Below are positions 1 through 6,292 of a stretch of 6,292 nucleotides of DNA, in pieces (position 1 is the first letter of the stretch; every line of letters begins with the position of its first letter). The notes beneath the pieces were generated by a model. That model was not told the DNA's origin. It did not search any database and was given only the letters and a program-made list of their open reading frames with translations. Both the position numbers and the translations under genes were made by a program. The stretch covers positions 1 through 6,292 of the forward strand of contig CANCEQ010000179.1 of the NCBI GenBank assembly GCA_947375085.1. Reading direction: 5' to 3'. This DNA comes from Flavobacteriales bacterium. GTDB taxonomy: Bacteria > Bacteroidota > Bacteroidia > Flavobacteriales > Crocinitomicaceae.

Positions 1-122
1 ATGATGAGCGAAGAGGCGAAATTGGAATTGGGATTTTTATAAAAGGCAATAGGTCTTTATTTAATAAACTGAAAAGGTATTAGGTCAAAGGACAAAATTC
101 CGATTCATATATAAGACATAAG
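1..122. other. Leader of fabF, with a possible tail of an upstream gene
   Basis: No complete gene fits here. Two plus-strand frames are open from the left edge. One stops at 40-42 and ends in ...LELGFL. The other stops at 81-83 and ends in ...LFNKLKRY. Either could be the last codons of a rightward gene that starts outside the window, and neither is long enough to identify. The remainder is AT-rich. I see no Shine-Dalgarno sequence before the fabF ATG, which is usual for Bacteroidota. I also see no clear Bacteroidota promoter (TTTG near -33 with TAnnTTTG near -7), so the fabF promoter may lie further left or be degenerate. A 10-base segment, TTTAATAAAC (60-69), recurs inverted as GTTTATTAAA at 1401-1410 after fabF, but it is low-complexity sequence. 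Confidence 0.3.
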
Positions 123-1367
123 ATGAAAAGAGTTGTAATTACTGGGATAGGTGCTTTAACACCGATAGGAAATAACTTAAATGAATTTTGGACAAATTTA
201 AAAAATGGGGTTAGCGGAGCTGGTCCGATTACGAAATTTGACACTGAAAAATTCAAAGTGAAATTTGCTTGTGAATTAAAGGGTTATGATCCAAAAGATC
301 ATTTTGATGTAAAAGAAATCAGAAAATACGATCCTTTTTCTCAATATGCATTAGTTGCAGTAGAAGAAGCAGTAAAACACGGAAATATTGATTTCGATAC
401 CTTAAACAAAGATCGAATTGGGGTTATATGGGGTTCTGGAAATGGAGGGATTCAAACATTCCAAGATCAAACCAAAGAATATTGTGATGGCGATGGAACT
501 CCTCGTTTTACTCCTTTCTTTATTCCTCGTATTTTAGTAGATATTGCTTCTGGGATTATTTCTATTAAATACGGTTTAAGAGGAGTGAATTTTTGTCCTG
601 TTTCTGCTTGTGCGACTTCAAACACTGCAATTATTGAAGCATTTAACTATATCAAATGGGGTAAAGCGGATATGATTATCACGGGTGGATCTGAAGCTGC
701 AATTACAGAATCTGCTATTGGAGGTTTCTCTTCAGCAAAAGCTCTTTCTCAAAGAAATGATTCACCTGAAACTGCTTCTCGACCGTTCGATATCAACAGA
801 GATGGTTTCGTTATGGGAGAAGGTGCTGGTGCTTTAATTGTAGAAGAATACGAACACGCAATCAAACGTGGCGCAACTATTTATGGTGAAATCGTAGGTG
901 GCGGAATGGCTGCAGATGCTTACCATTTAACGGGTACTCATCCTGAAGGTGATGGTGCAGTTTTAGGAATGAACGAAGCATTAAGAGAGGCTGGAATAAC
1001 TGCGAATGAAATTGATCATATCAATATGCACGCAACATCAACTCCTCAAGGAGATAATAGCGAATTAATTGCTGCTCAACGAGTTTTTGGAAGTCGTAAA
1101 TCATTAGCTGTTTCTGCAACTAAATCTATGACAGGACATTTATTAGGAGCTGCAGGTGCAATCGAAGGTATTGCTTGCGTAATGGCATTACTTGAAAACA
1201 CTGTTCCACCTACAATTAACACAACTGATTTTGAACCAGATTTTGCAGATTCTTTCACTTTTCCAATTGGTAAATCAATTGAAAAAGAAATGACATATGC
1301 AATGAGTAATACGTTTGGTTTCGGTGGTCACATCGCTTCGATAGTTTTTAAGAAATATATTAAATAG
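123..1367 (+). CDS. fabF: Beta-ketoacyl-ACP synthase II (FabF, KAS II)
   Basis: The product is a 414-residue cytosolic condensing enzyme of type II fatty-acid synthesis. It joins malonyl-ACP to a growing acyl-ACP with loss of CO2, giving beta-ketoacyl-ACP. The length is full for the family and the N-terminus begins with the typical MKRVVITGIGALTPIG. The catalytic Cys is C163 in SACATS. The two active-site histidines are H303 (in NMHATSTPQGD) and H339 (in KSMTGHLLGAAGA), with the conserved Lys at K334. The PFDINRDGFVMGEGAG block (221-236) is also standard. Similarity to ordinary Bacteroidota FabF runs along the whole length, including the SNTFGFGGH loop near residue 395, so this looks like the main elongation enzyme rather than a polyketide synthase. 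The residue after GFGGH is Ile404, where the family nearly always has Asn. acpP, its common neighbour, is not visible. It may be co-transcribed with the DUF2480 gene 100 bases downstream. Confidence 0.95.
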   Translation: MKRVVITGIGALTPIGNNLNEFWTNLKNGVSGAGPITKFDTEKFKVKFACELKGYDPKDHFDVKEIRKYDPFSQYALVAVEEAVKHGNIDFDTLNKDRIGVIWGSGNGGIQTFQDQTKEYCDGDGTPRFTPFFIPRILVDIASGIISIKYGLRGVNFCPVSACATSNTAIIEAFNYIKWGKADMIITGGSEAAITESAIGGFSSAKALSQRNDSPETASRPFDINRDGFVMGEGAGALIVEEYEHAIKRGATIYGEIVGGGMAADAYHLTGTHPEGDGAVLGMNEALREAGITANEIDHINMHATSTPQGDNSELIAAQRVFGSRKSLAVSATKSMTGHLLGAAGAIEGIACVMALLENTVPPTINTTDFEPDFADSFTFPIGKSIEKEMTYAMSNTFGFGGHIASIVFKKYIK

Positions 1368-1400
1368 ACTAAAAGACAAAAGACTAAAAGACAAAAGACT
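1366..1400. repeat. 15-bp tandem repeat, AGACTAAAAGACAAA, 2.3 copies
   Basis: The unit AGACTAAAAGACAAA occurs twice without mismatch (1366-1380 and 1381-1395), followed by AGACT (1396-1400). A further AGACT sits at 1411, so this pentamer appears at 1366, 1381, 1396 and 1411, exactly 15 bases apart. The first unit starts inside the fabF TAG stop codon (1365-1367). This is the left half of the array that fills the fabF-DUF2480 gap. Confidence 0.9.
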
Positions 1401-1411
1401 GTTTATTAAAA

Positions 1412-1419
1412 GACTAGTC
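1412..1419. repeat. Palindrome GACTAGTC at the centre of the repeat region
   Basis: A perfect 8-base palindrome marks the change from AGACT-type repeats on its left to AGTCT-type repeats on its right. The pentamers on the two sides mirror each other about this point with an offset of about 2 bases. The whole 100-base gap is therefore a loose large dyad, and its transcript could form a long interrupted stem. Confidence 0.6.
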
Positions 1420-1420
1420 A

Positions 1421-1465
1421 AATCTTTAAGTCTTGAATCTTCAAGTCTTGAATCTTCAAGTCTAA
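1421..1465. repeat. 15-bp tandem repeat, AATCTTCAAGTCTTG, 3 copies
   Basis: Three consecutive 15-base units are present. The first (1421-1435) has one mismatch (T for C at position 7), the second (1436-1450) fits the consensus, and the third (1451-1465) differs only in its last two bases. Read in another phase, the block alternates the half-sites CTTGAA and TTCAAG with spacers TC and T, so each unit is itself palindromic. AGTCT recurs at 1429, 1444 and 1459. The block ends 2 bases before the ATG of the DUF2480 gene and occupies its entire immediate leader. Confidence 0.9.
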
Positions 1466-1467
1466 AA

Positions 1468-1971
1468 ATGACAGATATAATTAATCGTGTAACAGAAAGT
1501 GGATTAATCAGTTTAGATTTAGCTGATTATAAACCTACACAATCCATACTAGGAATAGATATTTCTGAGCAACTTTGGCAAGGACTCGTATTAAAAGAAA
1601 AAGATTTTCGCCAATGGATCAAAGAGAATAATTGGGAGGCATACAAAGATGCTGCTGTCTATATTCACTGTTCTACAGATGCTATTATTCCTACTTGGGC
1701 ATTTATGTTAATTGCTTCTAAATTAGAAAATAACGCAACTCTTTATCTAGTTGGAACAAAAGAAGATGTTCAAAAACAATTAATTATACAAAATATTAAA
1801 AATGAATCACTTGAACCTTTTATAGATGGAAGAGTGATTGTAAAGGGATGTTCTGATATACCTTGTCCTGATTTTGCAATGGTTGAATTATTGAAACATT
1901 TACAGCCTGTAGTAAAAACATTGATGTACGGAGAACCTTGTAGTACAGTTCCGATTTATAAGAAAAAATAA
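1468..1971 (+). CDS. DUF2480 family protein, function unknown
   Basis: This 167-residue protein probably acts in the cytosol: it has no signal peptide and no membrane segment. I recognise it as DUF2480, a conserved Bacteroidota family without an assigned function. Family signatures seen are the N-terminal INRVTESGLISLDL (5-18), the central HCSTDAIIPTWAFML (67-81), KGCSDIPCPD (126-135) and the C-terminal MYGEPCSTVPIYKKK (153-167). Cys68, Cys128 and Cys158 lie in the conserved blocks; Cys133 appears to be an extra. From memory, relatives in other Flavobacteriia often sit beside suf iron-sulfur assembly genes. No such gene is visible here and the neighbour is fabF instead. The ATG at 1468 is chosen because the family N-terminus begins there. 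The frame stays open upstream through the repeats back to a stop at 1342-1344, but it holds no ATG, GTG or TTG. There is no Shine-Dalgarno sequence. Confidence 0.85.
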   Translation: MTDIINRVTESGLISLDLADYKPTQSILGIDISEQLWQGLVLKEKDFRQWIKENNWEAYKDAAVYIHCSTDAIIPTWAFMLIASKLENNATLYLVGTKEDVQKQLIIQNIKNESLEPFIDGRVIVKGCSDIPCPDFAMVELLKHLQPVVKTLMYGEPCSTVPIYKKK

Positions 1972-1977
1972 GAATGA

Positions 1978-2010
1978 GGTTGAGAATGAAAATTCAATCC
2001 TTTATCTTTT
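1978..2010. terminator. Small hairpin between the convergent genes, possible bidirectional terminator
   Basis: On the plus strand GGTT (1978-1981), a GA bulge, GAAT (1984-1987), a GAAA tetraloop and ATTC-AATC (1992-1999) can pair, with one G-U. A T-rich stretch, TTTATCTTTT (2001-2010), follows. On the minus strand the same hairpin is followed by T-rich sequence reading towards the DUF2480 gene end. It lies in the 22-base gap between two converging genes and overlaps the deacetylase stop codon (1994-1996). The stem is short, interrupted and AT-rich, so terminator strength is doubtful; the position is the main argument. Confidence 0.35.
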
Positions 2011-2608
2011 CAAATTTCAAACCTTTTTCTTCGATGATTTCAATTAATCGAGGTAATAACTCTTTTACTCGATCCGTTACTTTTGGATTATCATGAAGTA
2101 CTAAAATATCACCCGCTTTAATTTGTTTTCTTGCTTTTTCTAAAATTGTTGAAATTGGAATTGTTGGATCAAAATCATATGAAAGCCAAGACCACATGAC
2201 TAATTGATACTCTTTGGCTATTTTTTTTGATTTAAACGAATTAATTCTTCCATATGGTGGTCGAAATAATTTAGTATCAACTAATTTTCTCGTTTCTGAA
2301 ATGGAATCTTTATACTTTTCAAATGAAACTTTCGTTCCTTTATCGTGATTCATAGTGTGATTTCCTACTGAATGACCTTCTTCCTTTATTCGTTTAAATA
2401 ATTCAGGATAGCGCTTTACATTGCTTCCTACACAGAAAAAAGTAGCTACTATGTTTTTGTCTTTTAAAAAATCCAAAATCCAAGTCGTAATTTCTGGATT
2501 AGGACCATCATCAAACGTTAAATAAACCTGATTTATTGAACGCGAAAAACCCCACGTTCTTCTTGGAAAAATCCATTGAAAAATTCGTGGGGTTTTAAAA
2601 ATTTTCAT
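1994..2608 (-). CDS. Polysaccharide deacetylase family protein (NodB domain, CE4-like)
   Basis: The product is a 204-residue metal-dependent deacetylase of the NodB/CE4 fold. All family motifs are present in order: TFDDGP (31-36, catalytic Asp33 and metal-ligand Asp34), HTMNH (84-88, metal ligands His84 and His88), RPPYG (116-120), the MWSWLSYDF segment (138-146) and LHD (171-173, His172). An active enzyme is therefore expected. CE4 enzymes remove N- or O-acetyl groups from chitin-type oligosaccharides, peptidoglycan or other polysaccharides; the substrate here cannot be told. The protein is little more than the bare domain. Its N-terminus is basic and aromatic but has no convincing signal peptide, and short Bacteroidota homologues begin in the same KTP...FP way, which supports the ATG at 2608. 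It lies 16 bases downstream of the DUF2723 gene and is probably co-transcribed with it. An 11-bp inverted repeat lies just inside its 5' end. Confidence 0.92.
   Translation of the reverse strand: MKIFKTPRIFQWIFPRRTWGFSRSINQVYLTFDDGPNPEITTWILDFLKDKNIVATFFCVGSNVKRYPELFKRIKEEGHSVGNHTMNHDKGTKVSFEKYKDSISETRKLVDTKLFRPPYGRINSFKSKKIAKEYQLVMWSWLSYDFDPTIPISTILEKARKQIKAGDILVLHDNPKVTDRVKELLPRLIEIIEEKGLKFEKIKD
2546..2596 (-). promoter_or_regulatory. Perfect 11-bp inverted repeat just after the deacetylase start codon
   Basis: CGTGGGGTTTT (2586-2596) and AAAACCCCACG (2546-2556) are exact reverse complements separated by 29 bases. In the leftward mRNA the stem would begin 10 bases after the ATG and be followed by a U, then CGCG. 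With seven G-C pairs it is strong for such AT-rich DNA. It lies within codons for KTPR and RTWGF. The hairpin could reduce ribosome entry or cause some transcript ending between the large upstream gene and this one, or it could be a by-product of coding. The arms are directly visible; the regulatory role is inferred. Confidence 0.4.
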
Positions 2609-2624
2609 CGATAAAAGTTTCTGC

Positions 2625-5600
2625 TTACTTTAAAACAGAATCTCCTTTATCCATTTGTTGCATCATTTGCTCTAAATTCATTGCTCCTGAATTATCAACT
2701 GCTGAAGCAGTATTAGCTGGTGCTTTCATTAGATTATAATGTATTCCAATTGCTTCAATATTATCTTGTAAATTAAACAACATTGTTGCATATCTTCCTG
2801 CCGTTGAACCTCTTCTAGCGCTCTCGCCATTATCCTCTGCTCTTGCTTTTAAATCAGCATACATTTTAGGGAATACTACTTTGTAAAGGGCATTTATTCT
2901 AGCTTGTGTACGTTTCGCTAAAGGTCCTTTTGGATCTCCAAAAGATGGATTCGTAGCTGCAGCTGACATTTTAATATAAATATCAAGCGTTGCAAACAAA
3001 TCTTTAGAATTTCTTCCAGCATAAACCGCATCACTCTTCTCAAAATAAGCTAATATAGACTCTAATTGACGAGCAATTTCTAAACCTAATTCATTTGCCG
3101 CTTTTTTATCTCCTGCTTGGTAAAGTAAACCAACATAATCATGAAGAATTCCATCTCCATAAGCTTCGTAAGTCATTGAACCAACATTGTATTGATCTCT
3201 TGTTGGACCAGGCTCTCCATAATCTATCACAACATTAGCTGGCATAACTTCTAACGAACGTTTCAATAAATTAGCTGCTTTCTTTTTATAAACTGGAATA
3301 TCTCTATCCGCCGTTTTCAAAATTCTAGCCATTTCATTTGCATCTTCAACATTTCCAGACTGTCTTAATAAATTAATGTAGTTAGTCCCTTTTTGTTTAA
3401 TATCTGTAGCTTCATCTGCTTTACGTAAGAAGTCTTCAGCTAAAGTAGCAAATTGAGATCTGTATTGAGAAGTATGACGACGTGTATAATAATCGGTTAA
3501 AACATTAGTATTGTTCATTTCACCGAACAAATATTTTGACATCAAATTGGTGTACATCTTTTCAGACATTAAACGCTCTCTTCTTTCGTTTAATGGAGTC
3601 AATTCAAAAGACATTCCATCTTGTTTCAAATATCCACGTTTATATAAAGCCATAGAAACATCAGATCCTCCAGGAGATGAGAAGAAAATTCCTCTTTTCC
3701 AATCGTTATTTGCTAACACATCCAACATCATTACTTGTTCACGTGTAATTCCCCTTGCTTCGAAATTGAATCTTAATTCGTCAAAACATTTTGATTTTTC
3801 ACTTTTAGAAATAATTCCTGATTTAACAGCATTTTCAGAATCTACTGGTAAAATAATACCAGTTGAAGGAAAGAAACGAACGATTTGTTCTGAATTATAA
3901 TTGATCAAATTTTTATCATCTCTTGTAAAAGCCATCACATCATCGATGTTTGCAAAATCCCAAGGTTTCTCGAATTCTAATAATAAATTTTGGAAATTTT
4001 GAGCTTCACCCTCACCAAATTTTATTAAACCACTTTGGACACCCGAAAGTAACTCAAAACCAGCCTGGTATTTTGCATATACTTCTTGAGCTAAGTCCTT
4101 TTTTGTAGTTGTCGATAAAATCGTTTTCAATTGTTCTAGGCGTCCTGTAACATTTGCTTGATCAGTTGAAACAGCTCCTAAAATAGATAGAGCTTGAGTG
4201 TTTAAAGTCGCTAAAGCATTTGTAACTTCTGTTTTATTGTTTTTAACACGCATTGCAATTACCTCATTGATAATTCTTTCTCCTGCATTCATATAAAACA
4301 ATTCAAACAAACCTGTAAACAATACTTGATCTGTATATCCTGCATACATCAACGTTTGATCTTCTGTAAACTTAATTGGTAATGGGTCAGACTCGTATGC
4401 TTTCATTTTCATTTGGTCTGTGTACCAATCTGTTTGCATCAAAGATAAATTACAAACACGAACATCTGTTCTAACACCTTCCACCTCTTGCATATACCAC
4501 AATGGGAAAGTATCATTATCTCCATTGGTAAAAAGAATAGAATTTTTTGAACACGTTTCTAAGTAATTGTAAGCTAAATCCCTAGCTGAAGTTTTTAAAC
4601 TTCTATCGTGATCATCCCAGCCTTGCATTCCCATAATTACAGGAACAAATAATCCTAATCCAACAGCAACGATAGCACCTTGAGATTCACTTTTAAATGC
4701 TTTCTTCAAAACTGACATTAAGGCTAATACCGCTATTCCAATTGCTGATATGAAAATCCAAGAAAGAGCAGTCGGTTTAGAAACATCACTGCTTAAATCT
4801 AACACCAATGAAACCAATAAACCACCACCAATCACGATAGCAATTTTCTTGTATTCTTTCTTGCCAAATGATGTAAATGCTTCATATAAGCCATAAACTC
4901 CCATCCCAACCCATAGAGCAAAGAAATAGAATGAACCTGCAAAAGCATAATCTCTTTCACGAGGCTCAAAAGTACGTTGGTTCAAATAAACTACGATCGC
5001 AATACCTGTAAAGAAGAATGCCAAGAATACCACAAATGCATCTTTTGGAGTTCTATAGAAATGAAAAATCATTCCGATTAATCCCAATATTAATGGCAAG
5101 AAGAAAAATTTATTATTTCCTTCATTCTCACTTGTGTAATAAGGTAAATCTTGCTCTCCTAATCGTGCATTGTCAACTGTTGAGATTCCTGAAATCCAGT
5201 TTCCTCTCATGTGTTCACCTCCATGACCTTGAATATCATTCTGTCTTCCAGCGAAATTCCACATGAAATATCTCCAATACATCCAATTAACTTGATAACG
5301 AGCGAAGTACGTTAGGTTTTCACCAAAAGTTGGTAAACGTTGTTCATCTTTTCCAGCTTCTGTACCTGCATCAACAGCAGCATCGTAACCCGACCAAGAT
5401 TTATACCCTTCTACTTTACTAGGCTCATCTCCACTATACATACGTGGGAAAAACGTATTTTGAGAATACGTCGGCACTACATCTTCCTGTTGACCAACAT
5501 TTGATTCGAAATATTTCTCATTTACTTCTAAACCTGGACCATTCGCTTTCGCATATTGAGAAGCATCTTTTTCACTTCTGAACGCTTTCACAACTGCCTC

Positions 5601-6292
5601 TCCTTTTGTTACTTCAAATCTTCTCAAGAAAATAGCTGAACGATCATCAAATAAAGATCTTTCATTTTCTAATGAATTCCAATAAGGACCTTTGAAAATT
5701 GGAGCAGAACCATATTGCTCACGTTTCAAATACGATTTTAAGGTTACTAAATTTTCTGGGTCATTTTCATCCAAAGGCGTATTTGCGTTTGAACGAATAA
5801 CAATTACAGCAAATGATCCATAACCAATTAATAACATGATTAATCCCATTGTAGCATTGTACAAAATACCATTTCCTTTCTTACGAGCATATCTGATTGC
5901 ATATATACAACCTACAACCAAAATCGCGAAGAAAAACAAAGTACCACTAAAGAAAGGTAAACCCAACGAGTTTTTAAACATTACCTCAAATGAAGAAGCC
6001 AATGAAATAGATCCAGGTATAACTCCCTCTTGAATAAATCCTAATATAAATACTGAAAGCACACCTGTAATTAAAATCCCTTTTAAATCAGCCACTTTTG
6101 CATGACGGAAATAAATTACAAAACCAATCGCAGGAACAACCAAAATACCTAATAAATGGACTCCAATTGCTAATCCTAACAAGAACATTATCAATAACAA
6201 CCATCTATTTGGAGCATAATCAACATCTAATTCACCATGTTGAATGGCCGCCATTTCTTCGTCCCATTTTAAGATAGCCCAAAAAATTGCAG
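2625..6292 (-). CDS. DUF2723 / GT117-type membrane glycosyltransferase, N-terminus beyond the window
   Basis: This is the C-terminal part, about 1,222 residues, of a large multi-spanning membrane protein of the DUF2723 family. Human TMEM260 of this family is a protein O-mannosyltransferase (GT117); bacterial substrates are mostly unknown. The gene is cut at the right edge. The first visible ATG (6252-6254) is not the start, because the frame is open before it and encodes AIFWAILKWDEE, which matches the interior of the family. The N-terminal part, expected to hold the conserved DCGEF and HPPGAP-type motifs, is missing. Numbering from the visible Met, hydrophobic segments lie near 17-49, 57-78, 103-121, 135-153, 384-400, 405-424, 437-458, 470-488, 495-516 and 526-545. 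Family motifs include PRERDYAFAGSFYF (431-444), NGDNDTFPLWYMQEVEG (577-593) and MLDVLANNDWKRGIFF (843-858). About 660 residues after the last membrane segment form a soluble, largely helical C-terminal region, probably periplasmic. Residues about 645-765 look like an extra helical insertion. It probably leads an operon with the deacetylase; its promoter is not in the window. Confidence 0.9.
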   Translation of the reverse strand, partial: AIFWAILKWDEEMAAIQHGELDVDYAPNRWLLLIMFLLGLAIGVHLLGILVVPAIGFVIYFRHAKVADLKGILITGVLSVFILGFIQEGVIPGSISLASSFEVMFKNSLGLPFFSGTLFFFAILVVGCIYAIRYARKKGNGILYNATMGLIMLLIGYGSFAVIVIRSNANTPLDENDPENLVTLKSYLKREQYGSAPIFKGPYWNSLENERSLFDDRSAIFLRRFEVTKGEAVVKAFRSEKDASQYAKANGPGLEVNEKYFESNVGQQEDVVPTYSQNTFFPRMYSGDEPSKVEGYKSWSGYDAAVDAGTEAGKDEQRLPTFGENLTYFARYQVNWMYWRYFMWNFAGRQNDIQGHGGEHMRGNWISGISTVDNARLGEQDLPYYTSENEGNNKFFFLPLILGLIGMIFHFYRTPKDAFVVFLAFFFTGIAIVVYLNQRTFEPRERDYAFAGSFYFFALWVGMGVYGLYEAFTSFGKKEYKKIAIVIGGGLLVSLVLDLSSDVSKPTALSWIFISAIGIAVLALMSVLKKAFKSESQGAIVAVGLGLFVPVIMGMQGWDDHDRSLKTSARDLAYNYLETCSKNSILFTNGDNDTFPLWYMQEVEGVRTDVRVCNLSLMQTDWYTDQMKMKAYESDPLPIKFTEDQTLMYAGYTDQVLFTGLFELFYMNAGERIINEVIAMRVKNNKTEVTNALATLNTQALSILGAVSTDQANVTGRLEQLKTILSTTTKKDLAQEVYAKYQAGFELLSGVQSGLIKFGEGEAQNFQNLLLEFEKPWDFANIDDVMAFTRDDKNLINYNSEQIVRFFPSTGIILPVDSENAVKSGIISKSEKSKCFDELRFNFEARGITREQVMMLDVLANNDWKRGIFFSSPGGSDVSMALYKRGYLKQDGMSFELTPLNERRERLMSEKMYTNLMSKYLFGEMNNTNVLTDYYTRRHTSQYRSQFATLAEDFLRKADEATDIKQKGTNYINLLRQSGNVEDANEMARILKTADRDIPVYKKKAANLLKRSLEVMPANVVIDYGEPGPTRDQYNVGSMTYEAYGDGILHDYVGLLYQAGDKKAANELGLEIARQLESILAYFEKSDAVYAGRNSKDLFATLDIYIKMSAAATNPSFGDPKGPLAKRTQARINALYKVVFPKMYADLKARAEDNGESARRGSTAGRYATMLFNLQDNIEAIGIHYNLMKAPANTASAVDNSGAMNLEQMMQQMDKGDSVLK

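Noticed and set aside
1076..1258. 60-codon minus-strand open frame inside fabF
   Set aside because: It lies wholly antisense to a well-conserved fabF region and resembles no family I know.
60..1410. Inverted TTTAATAAAC / GTTTATTAAA pair flanking fabF, as in a mobile element
   Set aside because: Only 10 AT-only or nearly AT-only bases match, there is no transposase and no target duplication, and fabF is a core gene; chance is sufficient.
1366..1465. CRISPR array
   Set aside because: The units are 15 bases, tandem and without unique spacers, and no cas gene is present.
1396..1467. Earlier start for the DUF2480 gene within the repeat array
   Set aside because: Only CTG or ATT codons are available in frame, and the family N-terminus begins at the ATG at 1468.
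3511..3900. 129-codon plus-strand open frame opposite the DUF2723 gene
   Set aside because: It is antisense to clearly conserved coding sequence and has no recognisable domain; a chance open frame.
5018..5266. 82-codon plus-strand open frame opposite the DUF2723 gene
   Set aside because: Antisense to the coding region; the hydrophobic, His- and Leu-rich stretches mirror membrane-segment codons.
5836..6033. 65-codon plus-strand open frame opposite the DUF2723 gene
   Set aside because: Antisense to predicted membrane segments, with no family resemblance.

Overview
The window comes from a low-GC, AT-rich bacterium, almost certainly a Bacteroidota member and probably one of the Flavobacteriales. 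Three things point there: a DUF2480 gene (a family I know essentially only from Bacteroidota), a very long DUF2723 membrane protein of the Bacteroidota type, and start codons preceded by AT-rich leaders without Shine-Dalgarno sequences. I cannot name the genus from sequence alone.

Layout. Bases 1-122 hold the end of an unknown upstream region and the leader of the first gene. Two genes then run rightward: fabF (123-1367), the elongating beta-ketoacyl-ACP synthase of type II fatty-acid synthesis, and a DUF2480 gene (1468-1971). The 100 bases between them consist almost wholly of short 15-base tandem repeats in two opposed blocks. A small hairpin lies where the convergent gene pairs meet (about 1978-1999). 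Two genes run leftward: a short polysaccharide-deacetylase (NodB-type) gene (1994-2608) and, upstream of it in the same direction, a very large DUF2723/GT117-type membrane glycosyltransferase gene (2625 to the right edge). The large gene is cut by the right edge. The reading frame is open past the first visible Met, and the residues there match the interior of the family, so the true start and the N-terminal catalytic region are outside the window.

Function. The rightward pair is a lipid-synthesis housekeeping gene plus a conserved gene of unknown role. The leftward pair may form an operon (16-base gap) combining a multi-spanning glycosyltransferase with a glycan or N-acetyl deacetylase, which would suit envelope or surface glycan work; that link is inference from proximity. 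No mobile element, CRISPR array, tRNA, rRNA or defence system is visible. I do not see a clearly new multi-gene system. The most interesting signals are the phased 15-base repeats filling the fabF-DUF2480 gap, a perfect 11-bp inverted repeat just inside the deacetylase gene, a helical insertion in the DUF2723 protein, and a substitution of the near-invariant Asn in the C-terminal glycine-rich loop of FabF.
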